Shown here: piece by piece, positions 36,939 to 46,402 of the stretch
Layout of the letters: every line of letters starts with the position of its first letter
How positions within the stretch are numbered: position 1 is the first letter of the stretch
Source of the DNA: Hydrogenophaga sp.
GTDB taxonomy: Bacteria > Pseudomonadota > Gammaproteobacteria > Burkholderiales > Burkholderiaceae_C
Length of the DNA stretch: 64,000 nucleotides
Direction: 5' to 3'
Assembly: GCF_019635465.1 (NCBI RefSeq)
Contig: NZ_JAHBZK010000012.1
Coordinates: forward strand, 1 to 64,000
Program-made: the position numbers and the translations under genes
Notes under the pieces: generated by a model
What the model was told of the DNA's origin: nothing
What the model saw: only the letters and a program-made list of their open reading frames with translations
The model's database searches: none

Positions 36939-37724
36939 ATGGCGAACACCGAACTGCCCCTGGACGTGAAGCTGATGGCCCTGGCCACCCAGCTCCTGCT
37001 GGGTGTGTTCGCGCTGCTGTCGCTGGGCGCGGTGGCGACCTGGGCTGTGCGTCACCCGGTCTGGACGGTCAAGGGCATCGTGGTGGCCGGTGACGTCTCC
37101 CACCAGAACGCGGTGACCCTGCGCGCGCAACTGGCCACGCAGATGCGCTCGCGGCTGTCGTCGAGCTTTCTCACCATCGATCTGCAGCAGGTGCGCGAGA
37201 TGTTCGAGCAAGTGGCCTGGGTGCGTCGCGCAGTGGTCCAGCGCGACTTTCCCAACCGGTTGCGCGTCACCATCGAAGAACACCAGCCGGTGGCCTGGTG
37301 GGGCGAGGCCGGCTCGGGCCAACTGGTCAACACGCTGGGCGAGGTCTTTGACGCCAGCCCGGACGACGCCGACAACCTGCCGGAACTGGTCGGGCCCGCA
37401 GGCCGCTCCGCCGATGTGTGGGCGCTGTTCCAGACCCTGCAACCTGTGTTCGCGCGCATTGATCTGGGCATCGAACGCCTGGAGCTGGGCGAGCGCGGCA
37501 GCTGGCGCGCCCACCTGCACAACGGTGCCGACATCGACCTCGGGCGCGGCACGCCCGACGAACTCACGGCCCGTGTGCAGCGCTTCGTCGGCACGCTGCC
37601 CCAGCTCACCGAACGCTACGCCGGCCCGCTGCTGGCGGCCGACCTGCGCTACCCCAACGGCTACGCGCTGCGCATCCGCGGCGTGACCACCGACAACGCA
37701 CCCACTCCCACCTCGAAACGGTAA
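36939..37724 (+). CDS. ftsQ: cell division protein FtsQ
   Basis: A 261-residue bitopic divisome protein. One membrane helix (about 12-36, MALATQLLLGVFALLSLGAVAT) leads to a POTRA domain (about 42-112: VKGIVVAGDVSHQNAVTL) and the beta domain that binds FtsB/FtsL. The pattern RDFPNRLRVTIEEHQPVAWW is typical. It lies 15 bp before ftsA. Confidence 0.95.
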   Translation: MANTELPLDVKLMALATQLLLGVFALLSLGAVATWAVRHPVWTVKGIVVAGDVSHQNAVTLRAQLATQMRSRLSSSFLTIDLQQVREMFEQVAWVRRAVVQRDFPNRLRVTIEEHQPVAWWGEAGSGQLVNTLGEVFDASPDDADNLPELVGPAGRSADVWALFQTLQPVFARIDLGIERLELGERGSWRAHLHNGADIDLGRGTPDELTARVQRFVGTLPQLTERYAGPLLAADLRYPNGYALRIRGVTTDNAPTPTSKR

Positions 37725-37739
37725 TCGCACGCACCCATC

Positions 37740-38969
37740 ATGGCCAAGGAATACAAGGACCTCGTCGTCGGACTCGACATCGGCACCGCCAAGATCATGG
37801 TGGTGGTGGCCGAGGTACAGCCCGGCGGCACGCTCAAGCTGGCCGGCCTGGGCGTATCGGAGAGCCACGGCCTCAAGCGCGGGGTGGTGGTCAACATCGA
37901 CGCCACGGTGCAAAGCATCCAGCAGGCCCTGAAAGAAGCCGAGCTGATGGCCGACTGCCGCATTGCCCGCGTCTACACCGGCATCACCGGCAGTCACATC
38001 CGGGGCATCAACAGCAGCGGCATGGTGGCCATCAAGGACCGCGAGGTCAGCGCCACCGACGTCGCACGGGTGATCGAGACGGCCAAGGCCATCAACATCT
38101 CGACCGACCAGCGCCTGCTGCTTGTGGAGCCGCAGGAGTTCGTGATCGACGGGCAGGAGGTGAAAGAGCCGATCGGCATGAGTGGCATCCGCCTGGAGGC
38201 CAAGGTGCACATCGTCACCGGCGCCCAGAGCGCGGCCGAGAACATCATCAAGTGCGTGCGCCGCTGCGGGCTGGAAGTGGATCAGCTCATGCTCAACCCG
38301 CTGGCCTCGAGTCAGGCAGTGCTCACCGACGACGAGAAAGAGCTTGGCGTGGCGCTGGTCGACATTGGCGCCGGCACCACCGACGTGGCCATCTTCTCGG
38401 GCGGCGCGATCCGCCACACCGCGGTCATTCCGATTGCTGGCGACCTGATCACCAGCGACATCGCCATGGCGCTGCGCACGCCGACCAAGGACGCCGAGGA
38501 CATCAAGGTAGAGAGTGGCTGTGCCAAGCAGCTGCTGGCCGACCCGGATACCCAGGTCGAGGTGCCCGGCCTGGGCGATCGCGGTCCGCGCATGCTGGGT
38601 CGGCAGGCGCTGGCCGGCGTGATCGAGCCCCGCGTGGAGGAGATCTTCTCGCTGGTGCAGCAGGTGCTGCGCGACAGCGGCCACGAAGAAATGCTCTCCA
38701 GCGGCATCGTGCTCACCGGTGGCAGTTCGGTCATGCCCGGCATGGTCGAGCTCGGTGAGGACATCTTCCTGAAGCCGGTGCGCCGTGGCGTGCCCAATTA
38801 CACCAGCGCGCTGTCCGACATGGTGGCGCAGACGCGCGCCGCCACGGTCATGGGCTTGCTCGAAGAAGCACGCCTGGCCAGGGTGCGTGGCCACAAGGTG
38901 GCGCAGAAGGCGGGCTCGATGTCCAGCGCCTTCGAGCGCGTGAAGAACTGGTTTGTGGGGACGTTTTGA
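37740..38969 (+). CDS. ftsA: cell division protein FtsA
   Basis: An actin-like ATPase that tethers FtsZ to the membrane. It has 409 residues. The phosphate-1 loop is VVGLDIGTAKIMVVVAEV, the 1C domain follows (about 85-165), the second phosphate loop is VDIGAGTTDVAIF, and adenosine motif GIVLTGGSSVMPGM. The C-terminus ends RVKNWFVGTF, the amphipathic membrane-targeting helix. Two stop codons in tandem (TGA TGA) end it. Confidence 0.97.
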   Translation: MAKEYKDLVVGLDIGTAKIMVVVAEVQPGGTLKLAGLGVSESHGLKRGVVVNIDATVQSIQQALKEAELMADCRIARVYTGITGSHIRGINSSGMVAIKDREVSATDVARVIETAKAINISTDQRLLLVEPQEFVIDGQEVKEPIGMSGIRLEAKVHIVTGAQSAAENIIKCVRRCGLEVDQLMLNPLASSQAVLTDDEKELGVALVDIGAGTTDVAIFSGGAIRHTAVIPIAGDLITSDIAMALRTPTKDAEDIKVESGCAKQLLADPDTQVEVPGLGDRGPRMLGRQALAGVIEPRVEEIFSLVQQVLRDSGHEEMLSSGIVLTGGSSVMPGMVELGEDIFLKPVRRGVPNYTSALSDMVAQTRAATVMGLLEEARLARVRGHKVAQKAGSMSSAFERVKNWFVGTF

Positions 38970-39131
38970 TGAGCGCTCCACAAACCCTGCTCCTGGCCCA
39001 CGGTCCCCCCACGTGGCGATGTCGACGACGACGAGGACGGTGTGCCGAACACACCGGACCCCCCGGATGACCCGAACCCTGGCCTTCCGAACATCACCAG
39101 ACAAACAGGCAACTGCATCAAGGAGTACGCA

Positions 39132-40358
39132 ATGAGCATCGAAATGATCGAAGTCGAAGAATTCAACCTGGGCACGCAGATCAAAGTCATCGGCGTGGGC
39201 GGCGGCGGCGGCAACGCGGTCGAGCACATGATTGCGCGCCAGGTCCAGGGCGTGGAGTTCATCTGCGCCAACACCGACGCGCAGGCACTGGCCCGCAGCG
39301 CGTCGCACAAGACCATTCAGCTCGGCATCACCGGTCTGGGCGCCGGCAGCAAGCCCGAGAAGGGCCGCGAGGCCGCCGAGGGTGCGGTGGACAGCATCCG
39401 CGAAGCCATCGACGGCGCGCACATGCTCTTCATCACCGCCGGCATGGGTGGTGGCACCGGCACTGGCGCCGCGCCGGTGATCGCCCGCGTGGCCAAGGAA
39501 ATGGGCATCCTCACCGTCGGCGTGGTGACCAAGCCGTTCGACTGGGAAGGCGGCCGTCGCATGACCAACGCCGACAACGGCCTGGCCGAGCTCGAAGCCA
39601 ACGTCGACTCGCTGATCGTGGTGCTCAACGAAAAGCTGCTCGAAGTGCTGGGCGATGACATCACCCAGGACGAAGCCTTTGCGCACGCCAACGACGTGCT
39701 CAAGAACGCGGTGGGCGGCATCGCCGAGATCATCAACGAGTACGGCAACGTCAACGTCGACTTCGAAGACGTGCGCACCGTGATGGGTGAACCCGGCAAG
39801 GCCATGATGGGCACGGCCACGGCAGCCGGCCCGGACCGCGCGCGCATCGCCGCTGAGCAGGCCGTGGCCTGCCCGCTGCTCGAAGGCATCGACCTCTCGG
39901 GCGCCAAGGGCGTGCTGGTGCTGGTCACTGCGGCCAAGGGCTCGCTCAAGCTGTCGGAGTCCAAGCTGGCGATGAACACCATCCGCGCCTATGCCTCGGC
40001 CGAAGCCCACGTCATCTACGGTGCCGCCTACGACGACACCCTGGGCGACGAGATGCGTGTGACGGTGGTTGCCACCGGCCTGTCGCGCCAGGGCGCACGC
40101 CGCACGGCGCCGCCGCTGCAGGTGCTGCGCACCGGTACCGACAACGTGCCCTTCAATGTGCCGACGGTGAACCAGGCCGTGGGTGGCCCCGGCGCGGGCG
40201 CGGCAGGGAGCAACGGCCAGCCCGACTACCAGCACATGGCGGTGCCCAGTGTCTGGCGCACCAACCGCACCCAGGCCGCGGCCAAGGTGGATGCGTTGGC
40301 ATCGGGCGGCATGGACGACTTCGAGATCCCGGCCTTCCTGCGCAAGCAGGCGGACTGA
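39132..40358 (+). CDS. ftsZ: cell division GTPase FtsZ
   Basis: The tubulin-like ring protein, 408 residues. The GTP signature GGGTGTG is in FITAGMGGGTGTGAAP, and the T7 loop has the catalytic NVDFEDVRTVM. The C-terminal linker is short and ends in the conserved peptide DDFEIPAFLRKQAD, which binds FtsA and ZipA. The ATG with AAGGAG 7 nt before is preferred over an upstream in-frame GTG at 39042. A GC hairpin follows the stop. Confidence 0.98.
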   Translation: MSIEMIEVEEFNLGTQIKVIGVGGGGGNAVEHMIARQVQGVEFICANTDAQALARSASHKTIQLGITGLGAGSKPEKGREAAEGAVDSIREAIDGAHMLFITAGMGGGTGTGAAPVIARVAKEMGILTVGVVTKPFDWEGGRRMTNADNGLAELEANVDSLIVVLNEKLLEVLGDDITQDEAFAHANDVLKNAVGGIAEIINEYGNVNVDFEDVRTVMGEPGKAMMGTATAAGPDRARIAAEQAVACPLLEGIDLSGAKGVLVLVTAAKGSLKLSESKLAMNTIRAYASAEAHVIYGAAYDDTLGDEMRVTVVATGLSRQGARRTAPPLQVLRTGTDNVPFNVPTVNQAVGGPGAGAAGSNGQPDYQHMAVPSVWRTNRTQAAAKVDALASGGMDDFEIPAFLRKQAD

Positions 40359-40368
40359 GGCGTGCCTG

Positions 40369-40390
40369 GGGGTGGGCTCAGTCCCACCCC
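40369..40390. terminator. hairpin between convergent ftsZ and orphan gene
   Basis: GGGGTGGG, loop CTCAGT, CCCACCCC, an eight-pair stem 10 bp after the ftsZ stop; a second small palindrome CCTGGCCAGG follows. There is no long T-run, so it is at best a weak bidirectional terminator. Confidence 0.5.
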
Positions 40391-40411
40391 GGTACCTGGC
40401 CAGGGGAGTTC

Positions 40412-43400
40412 TTAGAAGGAATCATCGTCCGGCTCGTAGATCCAGTGGTCCAGATCGTGCTGTATCAAGCTGGCGATGGCCTCGTGCATCGCCACGACGT
40501 CGGAAGGCTTGGTACTGCCGTCGTCGAATACGGGCAGGCACAAGTCTGCGACCAGTTGCCGCAAGCATTTGTCGATCAGAACCCTGGTCTCGTGCTGCGG
40601 GGAGAGGTCCTTGAAGTTGCTGATCAACATGTGGGTGAGCACCAGGTAGGGCTTGGCCGCCGGCCATTGGCGCGCGACGCTGGCCTCGGGCTCGTCCGGC
40701 GTGCCGGGGAACTGCGGGTGCAGTACCGTGGTGTCGCCCAACCATTCGATCGGGGGTGCCCCCCATGGCAAGCCCAGGCGTTTGTCGCCTGTCTTGCCTT
40801 CGTCGGCTATCAAACCGCTCAGAATGGCCAACACAGCGTTGAGGCCGGCCTGGGTCCAGACGGAGACCTTGTCCAGGAAGTGTTCTGACTGCCAGGCCTG
40901 ATGGGCCAACAGGCTGTTGAGTGGGCTGGTGCGCGAGGTTGCCTGCAGGCTCAGCGTGGTGATGGCGGTGATTGCCCGCAGCCTGTGGTGCGTGGCGTAC
41001 TGCAGCATGTGCCTCCACCATTCGGGGGCGAATTCATAGTTGTCCCCCAGATGAGCGAGACATGCGGCCATGGCGGTGGTCCATTCGCGCTCGGCTTCGC
41101 CCGCAAAATCCGCGCGGTTCTCGTGAAGCGCTGAGGCCAGCCGACTCGCGAGTTCGGCGTGTGCGTGATCGCCGCTCTTGACTTCCCACAGCACCGGTGC
41201 GTGACGAAGGCCCTGTTGAATCTGCACCAGAAAGTGAGCGGCCATGCGTGCATAACCGCACGCGATCAGTTCTTCAAACAGCAGGCCCAGGGTCTGTTTC
41301 AACTGCGGATCCTGAGCGACGGACGGCGACCATGGCACCGCGCACATCAGCATGCAGCACAAGGCCGCGCGAAGGCTCTTCTTATCGTTGGCAACCTCCC
41401 TTGCGGCAATCTCCTGCAGCAGGATGTTTGCAAATGCGTTGTTCGGGATCTCGTGATTCGACTCGAATCTGACCCTCAGCCTGTGGAGCTGGTCGGTGTC
41501 TGGGCAGTCGATGCGCAACAGGGCCTGCACCGAAGCGAGAAGAACCCGCGCGTTCACCAAAGGATCAGCGGTGCACAGAATCTTCAGCGGCATCAAGGCT
41601 TCGTCGATCGGTCGGGTCACTGCCTTGGCAGGGTCCTTCACCATGTGCAGCGCCACGTGCAATTCACACAGCTTGCGCCAGAGCTTGCTGACGGCTTGCA
41701 AGCCGCCGCCACTGGCCTGGATGTGCGGCCTGCAAAGATCGCGCAGCGTCAGGGACTTGCCTTTCAAGCCCTGTCGGGCCAGGCGCGCATCCAGAATGGC
41801 GACAAAGCTGTTGTGTGCCGTTTCCTCCATGACCCCGATCAGCCGTTCGGCGCTCGCCCTCCAGGCATCTGCGTAGCGCCAGGGAATGCCGTCCGGCTGG
41901 GCCAGCAGAACCTCCATGCCGACCAACAGCAACTGGCAGGCAGCGTCATCGCCGAGTTCAAGCCCAAGCGCCCCAGCCACCAGCTCGGGGTTGTTCAGCT
42001 CCAGCAGCCGATCGCAAAGGGAAGAACAGATGGGCAGGTTGTTGGCGTCGCCGGGGTGTTCTCTCAAGGCATACATAACCAGTTGAATCAGGGCGTCGCG
42101 CTGATCCACTGGCAACGGCGTGTCGCCAGGGTTGCTGCTGGACACCCTGAGCGCGGCCTCCAGTGCCACCCGACGGTGGTTGCTGCTCAGGCCGGGTTGC
42201 GCCAACAGGAACCGAAAAACCAGGGTGGCGAAGTCCAGGGTGCAGGCCTGCCCGTAGGCCGCAAGCAGGTCGGCATGTCGATCGGGAATGAACTCCTGAT
42301 CCAGACGCAGCGAAAGTGAGCCATTGACCCAGCCGATTGATACGTCCAGGCCCTTTTCGCTCAGCGCCAGTCTGGCGCGGTCTTCTGCGCCAGCGCTGCG
42401 TTCTCCCAGAATCTCCGTCTCGCTGAAATACTGGGTGCGGTCGAACAGTTCCTGCCGCAACGTCTGCGCCGCCTCACCCGGTATCGACTGCACCAGGTGA
42501 AGCAATTGTTCAATCACGCGTCTGCCGGTGCGCAGACCGGCGCATTGATCGAAAAGGCGGGTCGCTGTCGATTCCACCAGGGCATCAACAGGTTCCTGCT
42601 CCAACAGCGATGTGTGCGTGTGCTGTGGGGCATCATCGATGTGTGCATTGAGCAGAGAAAGCACGTGGTGCGCCAGGAGCGACTCGCCATCGTTGTACTT
42701 CTGGAGAATGAAGTCACCTGCCTCAGCCAGTTGGGTGCGCAGAGGGTCTTGCGTGGGCAGTTGAGCGTGTGCGGTCGTCACGCACAGTGCCAGACGCTCC
42801 AGCAGCTTGCCCGCGAGGTCTGCGTTGTGGAGGTCGCGACACAGGTCCAGCGTCTTGAGGGTTGCGGCCAGCAGCATGCGGTGGGTCGATGGCGCATGTG
42901 GCTCGCGCAGCGTCTTGGTCAACAAGTCCAGCATGAGCGGTGCGCCCCGGGGCACCGCCCGGTCACCGGCCAGGCTCAGGCAGAGTTTGGCAAATGCACC
43001 AGCCTGGTCTTCATTCATGCCCGGCACGGCGCGAACCCGCTCGTCGTTGTGCCCTTCAATGATCACCCCCAGATCTGACGGGTGTTGCACCGATGTGGAT
43101 GGGTTGTCCAACACGGCCTCCAGCACCTGGGAACTCCAGCCGAACGTCCTCGTCACCTTGAAGGCGGTGTCGAGCATCGTCAGCGTGTTCTCCACATCCC
43201 AGCGTTCGAAGAAGCTCAGATCGAGATCAATGACGTGCTTGTCAGGTGGCGTGTTCGGTTGAGCGGGTTGCAGGCGCCCCGGGTAGAGGGTCGCCAGCTT
43301 CATGGAGACCATGGCCTTGAACTGCTGGGTTTGTTGCGCGCCCAGTTCATGAACGGGCAGGGTCATCGTGAGGCGCAGATGCCCTTTGTCATTGGTGGTC

Positions 43401-43516
43401 TGGTGCACCTGCACCTTGTCGATACGGGCCTCGGCTGATCGTGGGGGCGCCTGCTCGAAGGGCTGGCTTGTGCCCGTGCTTGAGACGGAAGTGCGATGGG
43501 TTTTGTCTTTGATCAT
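40412..43516 (-). CDS. large protein of unknown function between ftsZ and lpxC
   Basis: I do not recognise this 1034-residue protein. The first 60 residues are hydrophilic and Ser/Thr/Lys-rich (KDKTHRTSVSSTGTSQ); the rest is dominated by Leu/Ala-rich helices such as DRARLALSEKGLDVSIGW and VARQWPAAKPYLVLTHML, with no signal peptide or clear membrane helix. The tail is acidic (YEPDDDSF). The overall look is an alpha-helical repeat or solenoid protein; the N-terminus could suit a type III effector, but nothing nearby supports secretion. The ATG at 43516 is chosen because codons upstream to a GTG at 43702 look non-coding. It is antiparallel to all its neighbours, in a place where ftsZ and lpxC are normally adjacent. 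Confidence 0.8.
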   Translation of the reverse strand: MIKDKTHRTSVSSTGTSQPFEQAPPRSAEARIDKVQVHQTTNDKGHLRLTMTLPVHELGAQQTQQFKAMVSMKLATLYPGRLQPAQPNTPPDKHVIDLDLSFFERWDVENTLTMLDTAFKVTRTFGWSSQVLEAVLDNPSTSVQHPSDLGVIIEGHNDERVRAVPGMNEDQAGAFAKLCLSLAGDRAVPRGAPLMLDLLTKTLREPHAPSTHRMLLAATLKTLDLCRDLHNADLAGKLLERLALCVTTAHAQLPTQDPLRTQLAEAGDFILQKYNDGESLLAHHVLSLLNAHIDDAPQHTHTSLLEQEPVDALVESTATRLFDQCAGLRTGRRVIEQLLHLVQSIPGEAAQTLRQELFDRTQYFSETEILGERSAGAEDRARLALSEKGLDVSIGWVNGSLSLRLDQEFIPDRHADLLAAYGQACTLDFATLVFRFLLAQPGLSSNHRRVALEAALRVSSSNPGDTPLPVDQRDALIQLVMYALREHPGDANNLPICSSLCDRLLELNNPELVAGALGLELGDDAACQLLLVGMEVLLAQPDGIPWRYADAWRASAERLIGVMEETAHNSFVAILDARLARQGLKGKSLTLRDLCRPHIQASGGGLQAVSKLWRKLCELHVALHMVKDPAKAVTRPIDEALMPLKILCTADPLVNARVLLASVQALLRIDCPDTDQLHRLRVRFESNHEIPNNAFANILLQEIAAREVANDKKSLRAALCCMLMCAVPWSPSVAQDPQLKQTLGLLFEELIACGYARMAAHFLVQIQQGLRHAPVLWEVKSGDHAHAELASRLASALHENRADFAGEAEREWTTAMAACLAHLGDNYEFAPEWWRHMLQYATHHRLRAITAITTLSLQATSRTSPLNSLLAHQAWQSEHFLDKVSVWTQAGLNAVLAILSGLIADEGKTGDKRLGLPWGAPPIEWLGDTTVLHPQFPGTPDEPEASVARQWPAAKPYLVLTHMLISNFKDLSPQHETRVLIDKCLRQLVADLCLPVFDDGSTKPSDVVAMHEAIASLIQHDLDHWIYEPDDDSF

Positions 43517-43724
43517 GTTGAACTCGTGCTTGTGCGGACTGCGTCTGTGTCGCGCTGAGTGACGGGCAGTTCCATCACCGACCCTCACCAATGGGTGACC
43601 GCCGGCAGTGAGACGCCTCGCCCCAATCGGAACCAGTTGACCTGCCCCACCCGCTGCCAGGGCCCATTGCCTGTCGCGATGAGCGCGATCACTTTTGCTC
43701 ACTGCACGGAACAGGGCGAAAACC

Positions 43725-43730
43725 TACAAT
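43725..43730 (+). promoter_or_regulatory. -10 of lpxC, leaderless start predicted
   Basis: TACAAT then CCGCGG directly before the lpxC ATG (7 nt). A TTGCTC at 43695 is too far (24 bp) for a normal -35. The 220-bp gap 43517-43736 holds nothing else recognisable. Confidence 0.5.
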
Positions 43731-43736
43731 CCGCGG

Positions 43737-44660
43737 ATGCTTGCGCAACGCACCCTCAAATCCCTGACCAAGGCGGTCGGCGTCGGTCTGCACAGCGGTC
43801 AGCGGGTGGAGCTGACGCTGCGGCCCGCCGCTCCGGACACCGGCATCGTGTTCCGCCGGGTCGACCTGCCCGAGCCGGTGGACATCCCCGTCAATGCCAC
43901 GTCGGTGAGCGACACCCGACTGGCCTCCACCATCTCCAACGGTGGCGCCAAGGTGCACACCATCGAACACCTGATGAGCGCTTGCGCCGGCCTGGGGCTG
44001 GACAACCTGCTGATCGACATCACGGCCGAAGAGGTGCCCATCCTTGATGGTTCGTCGGCGTCGTTCGTCTACCTGCTGCAGAGTGCCGGCATCGTGACGC
44101 AGAAGGCCCCCAAGCGCTTCATTCGTCTGACGCAGACGGTGGAGGTGCGCGAAGGCGAAGGGCGCAGCCTGAAGTGGGCGCGGCTGGCGCCGTACCACGG
44201 CTACAAGCTCAGCTTCGAAATCGAGTTCGATCACCCGGCGGTCAATGCCTCGGGCCAGCGCGTCGAGTTCGACCTGGGCAGTGGCAACTACGCGCGCGAG
44301 ATCGCCCGCGCCCGCACCTTCGGCTTCACCCGCGACGTCGAGATGATGCGCTCGCACGGCCTGGCGCTGGGCGGCGGGCTGGACAACGCCATCGTCATGG
44401 ACGACGTGAAGGTGCTCAATGCCGACGGTCTGCGCTACGGCGACGAGTTCGCCAAGCACAAGATCCTCGATGCCATGGGCGACCTGTACATCGTGGGCAA
44501 GCCCTTGCTGGCGGCGTACAGCGCTTTTCGCAGCGGCCACGCCATGAACAACCAGCTGTTGCGCGCGCTGCTGGCCAACCCCCAGGCCTACGAGGTGGTG
44601 AGCTTCGACAACGAGCGCGAGGCGCCCCGGGGCTTCGCGCAGGTCGCCCCGGCCTGGTAA
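43737..44660 (+). CDS. lpxC: UDP-3-O-acyl-N-acetylglucosamine deacetylase
   Basis: Zinc deacetylase, the committed step of lipid A synthesis. It has 307 residues beginning [20 protein letters not shown]. Zinc ligands lie in HTIEHLMSA and in the late [15 protein letters not shown]; catalytic regions [11 protein letters not shown] and [12 protein letters not shown] are present. The start ATG is fixed by the family N-terminus and by the -10 element directly upstream. Confidence 0.97.
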   Translation: MLAQRTLKSLTKAVGVGLHSGQRVELTLRPAAPDTGIVFRRVDLPEPVDIPVNATSVSDTRLASTISNGGAKVHTIEHLMSACAGLGLDNLLIDITAEEVPILDGSSASFVYLLQSAGIVTQKAPKRFIRLTQTVEVREGEGRSLKWARLAPYHGYKLSFEIEFDHPAVNASGQRVEFDLGSGNYAREIARARTFGFTRDVEMMRSHGLALGGGLDNAIVMDDVKVLNADGLRYGDEFAKHKILDAMGDLYIVGKPLLAAYSAFRSGHAMNNQLLRALLANPQAYEVVSFDNEREAPRGFAQVAPAW

Positions 44661-44669
44661 GCCTCAGCC

Positions 44670-44846
44670 ATGCTGCTGTTTCGCTGGGCCGTCATGCTGC
44701 TGCTGCTCGCAGCGGGTGTGTCGTTTGCGTTCTATGTGGGCACCGGCCAGGTGCGCTACCGCCAGTGGGGGCTCGTCATCCTCAAGTGGACCATCCTGGC
44801 CGCATTGGGTTTCTTCGGCGTGCTGGTGCTTGAGCGATTGCTCTAG
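44670..44846 (+). CDS. small two-helix membrane protein
   Basis: A 58-residue ORF 9 bp after lpxC. Two hydrophobic helices (residues 2-22 and 34-55) flank a short polar loop GTGQVRYRQWG. The spacing suggests coexpression with lpxC. I recall similar small proteins after lpxC in related bacteria, but the function is unknown. It is short, yet its codon use, clean two-helix pattern and tight spacing support it. Confidence 0.65.
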   Translation: MLLFRWAVMLLLLAAGVSFAFYVGTGQVRYRQWGLVILKWTILAALGFFGVLVLERLL

Positions 44847-44858
44847 CCACCAAAGACT

Positions 44859-45407
44859 TCAGTAGTTGCGCCCACCCTTGTACGCCGCATGCGTTCGTGC
44901 ACGCAGCGGCGCCACCCGCTGAATCGCAGCGGTGGTTCGCGCCACCTGTGCGTGGGTGATGGCCAGACCCAGCGCATCGGCCGCGTCCTTGCCGGGCAAC
45001 CCGGGCAACTGCAGCAAGCGTTTGACCATCTCCTGCATCTGCGGCTTGGTGGCGCGGCCGTGGCCGGCCACGGCTTTCTTCAGTTGCAGGGCGGTGTACT
45101 CCGCCACGTTGAGTCCGTTGGCCACCAGGGCGGTCAGGCAGGCGCCGCGTGCCTGACCCAGCAGCAAGGTGGCCTGCGGGTTCACGTTGACGAAGACGAT
45201 TTCGCACACCGCGACCTCGGGCTGGTAGCGCTGCACCACCTCGCTGATGCCGTCGAACAGCACCTTCAGGCGCGCGGGCAACAAGGCGCCGTCCTTCGGG
45301 CTGGTCTGGATGGTGCCGCTGGCGACGTAGTGCAGGCGTGGGCCGTCGGTGTCGAGCACACCAAAGCCGGTGCATTGCAGGCCGGGGTCGATGCCGAGAA
45401 TTCGCAT
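44859..45407 (-). CDS. ruvC: Holliday junction resolvase RuvC
   Basis: Endonuclease that cuts Holliday junctions with RuvAB. It has 182 residues. The RNase H-like active site is visible: Asp7 in [14 protein letters not shown], the Glu in [22 protein letters not shown], and the paired aspartates in [12 protein letters not shown]. ruvAB is not in the window. Its start lies 8 bp after the end of the cdsA-like gene on the same strand. Confidence 0.96.
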   Translation of the reverse strand: MRILGIDPGLQCTGFGVLDTDGPRLHYVASGTIQTSPKDGALLPARLKVLFDGISEVVQRYQPEVAVCEIVFVNVNPQATLLLGQARGACLTALVANGLNVAEYTALQLKKAVAGHGRATKPQMQEMVKRLLQLPGLPGKDAADALGLAITHAQVARTTAAIQRVAPLRARTHAAYKGGRNY

Positions 45408-45415
45408 GGTTTGGG

Positions 45416-46402
45416 TCACAGACCGAAGGTCCAGCGCACTGAGTGAAAGAACACCGGTGCGGCGAAACACAGCGCGTCGACGCGATCGAGCAGGCCGGCT
45501 GCGCCCGTGACCGAGCGGCGCTCGCCGCCCCAGTTGGTGACGCCCCGGTCGCGCTTGATGGCCTTCATCACCAGGTGACCCAGGGAGCCTGCCGCACAGG
45601 CGATGAGCGCCATGGCCAGGCCGGGCAGGGGCTTGAACGGCGTGAAGCCCGCCAGCAGCACACCCACCGCACCGCCGGCCAGCAGGCCCCAGCCCCAGCT
45701 GGCCCAGTGAAAGCTTTCGCTGATGGCGGGCGCCACCGGGCGTTGGCGGCCACGGGCCGCCAGGTGCTGCACCAGCATGCAGGTCTGCACCACCATGACC
45801 AGGAAGAACACCAGGAAGGCGTTGTTGCCCAGCCAGCGCGGGAACTGCAGCAACAACAGCGCAGGCACATGGCTGAGCCCATAGACGCAGACCATGATGC
45901 CCCACTGCAGCTTGGCGTTGCGCTCCAGAAACCGCTGCGGATCGTTGCGCAACGCGCTCACCACCGGCAGCGCCAGGAATACGTAAACCGGGATGAAGAC
46001 GGTGAACAGGTTGAACTGCGCGTTCCAGACCAGCGCGTATTGCAGGGGCAGCACCACGAAGAAGGCCAGCACCAGGCTGCGGTGGTCGCCGCGCCGCGTG
46101 GGCGAGAGGCTGATGAACTCGCGCAGGGCGAAGAAGGACAAGGCGCCGAACAGCACGATGCTCACGCCTTCGCCCAGCACCCAGCCAACCCAGAACACGA
46201 TGGCCATCAACCACGACATGCGCAGCAGCGCGGCGTTGTCGTGGCGGCGCTGTGCGAGCGCCTCGTCGCCGGCGTGGGCGCGCCGTTCGCGCAGCGACAG
46301 CACCACGCCGATGGCGGTCACCAGCGCGAGCAGTCCGAACACCACCAGGAACAGCAGGGCCACCTGCTGGTTCTGGCTGAGGCCACGCAGAAAGCTGCCC
46401 AT
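45416..46402 (-). CDS. phosphatidate cytidylyltransferase family protein, CdsA-like
   Basis: A 328-residue polytopic membrane protein. About eight helices are followed by the family signature near the C-terminus, [20 protein letters not shown], matching the CdsA consensus (S-x(3)-R-x(2)-K-R-x(4)-K). It makes CDP-diacylglycerol from phosphatidate and CTP. Neighbour plsC makes the phosphatidate, supporting the role; the start overlaps the plsC stop (TGATG). It is longer than E. coli CdsA (285) at the N-terminus, like the alternative YnbB-type enzymes. Confidence 0.85.
   Translation of the reverse strand: MGSFLRGLSQNQQVALLFLVVFGLLALVTAIGVVLSLRERRAHAGDEALAQRRHDNAALLRMSWLMAIVFWVGWVLGEGVSIVLFGALSFFALREFISLSPTRRGDHRSLVLAFFVVLPLQYALVWNAQFNLFTVFIPVYVFLALPVVSALRNDPQRFLERNAKLQWGIMVCVYGLSHVPALLLLQFPRWLGNNAFLVFFLVMVVQTCMLVQHLAARGRQRPVAPAISESFHWASWGWGLLAGGAVGVLLAGFTPFKPLPGLAMALIACAAGSLGHLVMKAIKRDRGVTNWGGERRSVTGAAGLLDRVDALCFAAPVFFHSVRWTFGL

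Noticed and set aside
38969-39070. 33-codon ORF overlapping the ftsA stop
   Set aside because: The product is Arg/Cys/Pro-rich with no ribosome site; likely chance in GC-rich DNA.
36870-40235. Long open frame on the minus strand (over 1100 codons) antisense to ftsQ-ftsA-ftsZ
   Set aside because: It is a high-GC shadow. The plus-strand frames encode canonical FtsQ, FtsA and FtsZ, and the antisense product is His/Gly/Ala-rich with no domain.
43517-43702. N-terminal extension of the orphan protein from a GTG at 43702
   Set aside because: The added residues are Arg/Gly-rich and non-coding in look, and the extension would overlap the lpxC promoter region. The ATG at 43516 is a simpler start.
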